DNA of 64,000 nucleotides from Acidobacteriota bacterium (GTDB lineage Bacteria; Acidobacteriota; Polarisedimenticolia; J045), in the NCBI GenBank assembly GCA_017994815.1, contig JAGOJY010000019.1, positions 1 to 64,000 on the forward strand, read 5' to 3'. The notes beneath the pieces are model-generated. The model worked only from the letters and a program-made list of their open reading frames with translations, ran no database searches and was not told the origin of the DNA. Of this stretch, positions 61,839-64,000 are shown one piece after another. How positions within the stretch are numbered: position 1 is the stretch's first letter; each line of letters begins with the position of its first letter. A program made the position numbers and the translations under genes.

Positions 61839-64000
61839 TCAGGGCCGCGCCGGCTCGCCGGTCATGAACTTCTCGGCCTCGCCGTCGAGGTCCACCTGCC
61901 CCGGACGCTTCCGGTGGGCCAGCATGCGCAGCGCCAGGTACACCACCGGCAGGATCCCGCCGACGATGAACAGCGCATCGCCGGGCAGCCGCAGCCACTC
62001 CAGCGTCCGCACCAGCGTGGCCTCCCCGAACGCCGGATCGCGCGCGTGCCAGTAGCCGTTCGCCACCGCGTCATAGACCTGCAGCGCACCGATCGGCGCC
62101 AGGTTGACGAAGAGCATCCACGCCAGCCCGACGTTGAGGCTCCAGAACGACCAGCGCATGGCCCGTTCGCTGCCGCGGTCGCGCGGGACGAAGTAGCGCG
62201 CCACGAACATGAAGAAGCCCAGCGCGAGCATCCCGTAGACGCCCATCATCGCGCCGTGACCGTGGTTGGCCGTCCAGGCGGTGCCGATCTCGTAGTAGCT
62301 GATGATCGGCAGGTTGATCAGGAAGCCGAACACGCCGGCGCCGAGGAAGTTCCAGAAGCCGACCGCGATCAGGAACATCACCGCCCACTTGTGCGGGAAC
62401 TCGGCGCTCGAGGTGTACGGTGCCGCGCCCTGCGCGCGGTTGCTGCCCAGCTGCATGAAGCGCCACGCTTCGTAGCTCAGCAGCACCAGCGGGATCACCT
62501 CCATCGCCGAGAACACGGCGCCCAGCGCCATGTGCACGGCGGGCGCGCCCGAGAAGTACAGGTGGTGCATGGTCCCGATCACGCCGCCGAGCGAGTACAG
62601 GATGATGTCGAGGTACACGACCCGCGTCGCGACTTGCACTCGCACCACGTGCAACAGGACGAAGATCGAGGCGACCATGATCGTCGTGAACAGCTCGAGG
62701 AAGTCCTCGACCCACAGGTGCACGACCCAGAAACGCCAGAAATCCATCACGGTGAAGTTGCTGTTCTTGCCGAAGAACATGCCGACGGCGTAGAAGAGCG
62801 GGATGCTGATCGCGGAGAACAGGAACAGCCACGGCATGTTGCCGACGTGCTCCTGCGCGAGGCGGCCGCGCAGCCCGCGGTAGAGAATCGCGACCCAGAA
62901 CACCATCCCGGCAACCAGCAGCGCCTGCCACAGCCGCCCCAGGTCGAGGTACTCCCAGCCTTGGGGCCCGACCCAGAACCAGGGCCCCTCGAGCGTGACC
63001 GCGTTGCGCAGGCCCGCGGCCTCGCCGAGCAGGCTGCCCACCGCGACCACGACGACCGCCACGAACAGCGCCAGCGCCAGCTTCGCCTGGTGCCGCGGCT
63101 CGCGGCCCGCCAGCATCGGCGCGATGAAGATACCCATCGCGAGAAAGCTGGTGGCGACGAAGAACAGCGCGAGCTGCAGGTGCCACATCCGCGTCAGGTT
63201 GTAAGGGAACCACGCCGCGACGTCGATGCCGAAGAAGCCGGACGGCTCGACGTGGTAGTGCGCGTTGGCGCCGCCGAGCAGTCCCTGGACCAGGAACAGC
63301 CCGGCGACCACGGCGAAGTACCACGGCACCGCCCGCTGCGCGGGGGTCAGGCGAACCTCGTCCGGCGGGCGGAACCGCAGCGTGCCGGTCTCCGCCTGCG
63401 CGCCGTGCCAGCCGAGCAGGTCCCACTTGCCGAACGCGTAGAACGTCAGGCCCAGACCGCCGAGCAGCGCGACCAGGCTGACGGCGCTCCAGAACAGCGC
63501 GTCGGCGGTGGCCTGGTTGCCGGCCGCGGGCTCCGGTGGCCAGTCGTTCGTGTAGGAGTAGCTGTTCCCGGGCCGGTGGGCGGTGCAGGCCCACGCCGCC
63601 CACGCGAAGTACGCGGTCAGGTCGTGGATCGCACGCGGGTCCGTGATCGTCGGGCGGCGCAGGCCGGACTGCTGCGCCGGCTCGGCGAAGTAGCGCGCGT
63701 AGAACGACTCGAGTTCGCGCAGCGCCGCCGCCTGCGCCGCTGTGAACGTCAGCGTGTCGCCCTGCAGCCGGTTCTGTTCGAAGTCCTGCCGCACGCGCTC
63801 GGCGGTCTCGCCGTCGCGCAGCCCCGACGCGCGATAGTGCGCACCCATCGCGGCGGCGGCGGCGTGCAGGTACTGCGCCGTGAAGTCCGGACCGAGGTAC
63901 GCGCCATGTCCGAAGATCGTCCCGTACTGCATGAGCGCGTGCTTCTGGAACAGGTGCTGGCCGCGCATCACGTCGGCGGCCGTGAACAGCGTCGCGCCCT
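61839..64000 (-). CDS. norB: Quinol-dependent nitric oxide reductase (qNor), 5' end beyond the window
   Basis: At least 720 residues; the N-terminus runs off the right edge, so the start is unknown. The N-terminal cytochrome-c-like extension without heme (GQHLFQKHALMQYGTIFGHGAYLGPD) and fused NorB-like core identify the single-subunit qNor. Metal-site regions are visible: WHLQLALFFVATSFLAMG, HLWVEDFLELFTT, GTMHHLYFSGAP and WTANHGHGAMMGVYGMLALGF. It reduces NO to N2O with electrons from quinol in the inner membrane. No NO-responsive regulator is in view. Together with the bd oxidase it suggests exposure to NO or low oxygen. Confidence 0.96.
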   Translation of the reverse strand, partial: GATLFTAADVMRGQHLFQKHALMQYGTIFGHGAYLGPDFTAQYLHAAAAAMGAHYRASGLRDGETAERVRQDFEQNRLQGDTLTFTAAQAAALRELESFYARYFAEPAQQSGLRRPTITDPRAIHDLTAYFAWAAWACTAHRPGNSYSYTNDWPPEPAAGNQATADALFWSAVSLVALLGGLGLTFYAFGKWDLLGWHGAQAETGTLRFRPPDEVRLTPAQRAVPWYFAVVAGLFLVQGLLGGANAHYHVEPSGFFGIDVAAWFPYNLTRMWHLQLALFFVATSFLAMGIFIAPMLAGREPRHQAKLALALFVAVVVVAVGSLLGEAAGLRNAVTLEGPWFWVGPQGWEYLDLGRLWQALLVAGMVFWVAILYRGLRGRLAQEHVGNMPWLFLFSAISIPLFYAVGMFFGKNSNFTVMDFWRFWVVHLWVEDFLELFTTIMVASIFVLLHVVRVQVATRVVYLDIILYSLGGVIGTMHHLYFSGAPAVHMALGAVFSAMEVIPLVLLSYEAWRFMQLGSNRAQGAAPYTSSAEFPHKWAVMFLIAVGFWNFLGAGVFGFLINLPIISYYEIGTAWTANHGHGAMMGVYGMLALGFFMFVARYFVPRDRGSERAMRWSFWSLNVGLAWMLFVNLAPIGALQVYDAVANGYWHARDPAFGEATLVRTLEWLRLPGDALFIVGGILPVVYLALRMLAHRKRPGQVDLDGEAEKFMTGEPARP

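Overview
This is a very GC-rich bacterial window carrying about 46 protein genes and one decaying gene. No RNA genes, insertion sequences, phage genes or CRISPR arrays were seen. The mix suggests a free-living, peptide- and protein-degrading, respiring bacterium with a Gram-negative type envelope. It has large secreted FG-GAP, MopE and FN3 proteins, M36, S8, M1 and S9 peptidases, a POT peptide transporter, DUF3857 transglutaminases, a bacterial deoxyhypusine-synthase homologue, cydAB and a quinol NO reductase. My best guess is Acidobacteriota (Thermoanaerobaculia-like), but this rests on gene content and codon bias only.

Region 1 (393-17974, minus strand) is the most striking part. Nine genes run in one direction with gaps of -4 to 34 bp, and all nine products look exported. 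In transcription order they are: a 1855-residue beta-helix surface protein, three consecutive two-domain cupredoxin (multicopper-oxidase-like) proteins, a small lipoprotein, a subtilisin-like protease, an SCO1 copper chaperone, a cytochrome c fused to a periplasmic-binding-protein-like domain, and an FG-GAP/MopE/beta-helix protein. The copper ligands are divided. The first cupredoxin protein keeps HxHG and the type-1 motif in its N-terminal domain only. The second keeps HPFHHHG and HSH in its C-terminal domain only. The third has lost all of them. I propose a split, hetero-oligomeric six-cupredoxin-domain copper oxidase with dedicated copper delivery and electron-transfer partners.

Region 2 (18092-25191, minus strand) holds a stand-alone response regulator, an LTA4-hydrolase-like M1 aminopeptidase and a 1561-residue secreted M36-like metallopeptidase.

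Region 3 (25307-37943) is mostly housekeeping: an EamA permease, an FKBP-GNAT-DUF2156 run, an SDR, an acyl-ACP thioesterase, a POT transporter, an ECF sigma / anti-sigma / bactofilin-like membrane protein operon, an NRDE protein, and a coupled chorismate mutase - DAHP synthase - prephenate dehydrogenase operon for tyrosine and phenylalanine.

Region 4 (37944-48780) begins with a truncated, frameshifted nucleotidyltransferase and its small partner gene. It continues with a deoxyhypusine-synthase homologue, a secreted LecA-like lectin, a secreted protein with duplicated sugar-binding-like modules, and an S9 peptidase coupled to a double DUF3857/transglutaminase protein.

Region 5 (48782-64000) carries feoAB with a Cys-rich partner, a methyltransferase, cydAB, a hybrid kinase lacking its phospho-acceptor histidine, a DUF3999-like protein, a zinc-ribbon protein, a TMTC-like TPR membrane protein, HMG-CoA lyase and a quinol NO reductase cut by the right edge. 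Non-coding stretches are short. The longest without an intact gene is 37944-38692.
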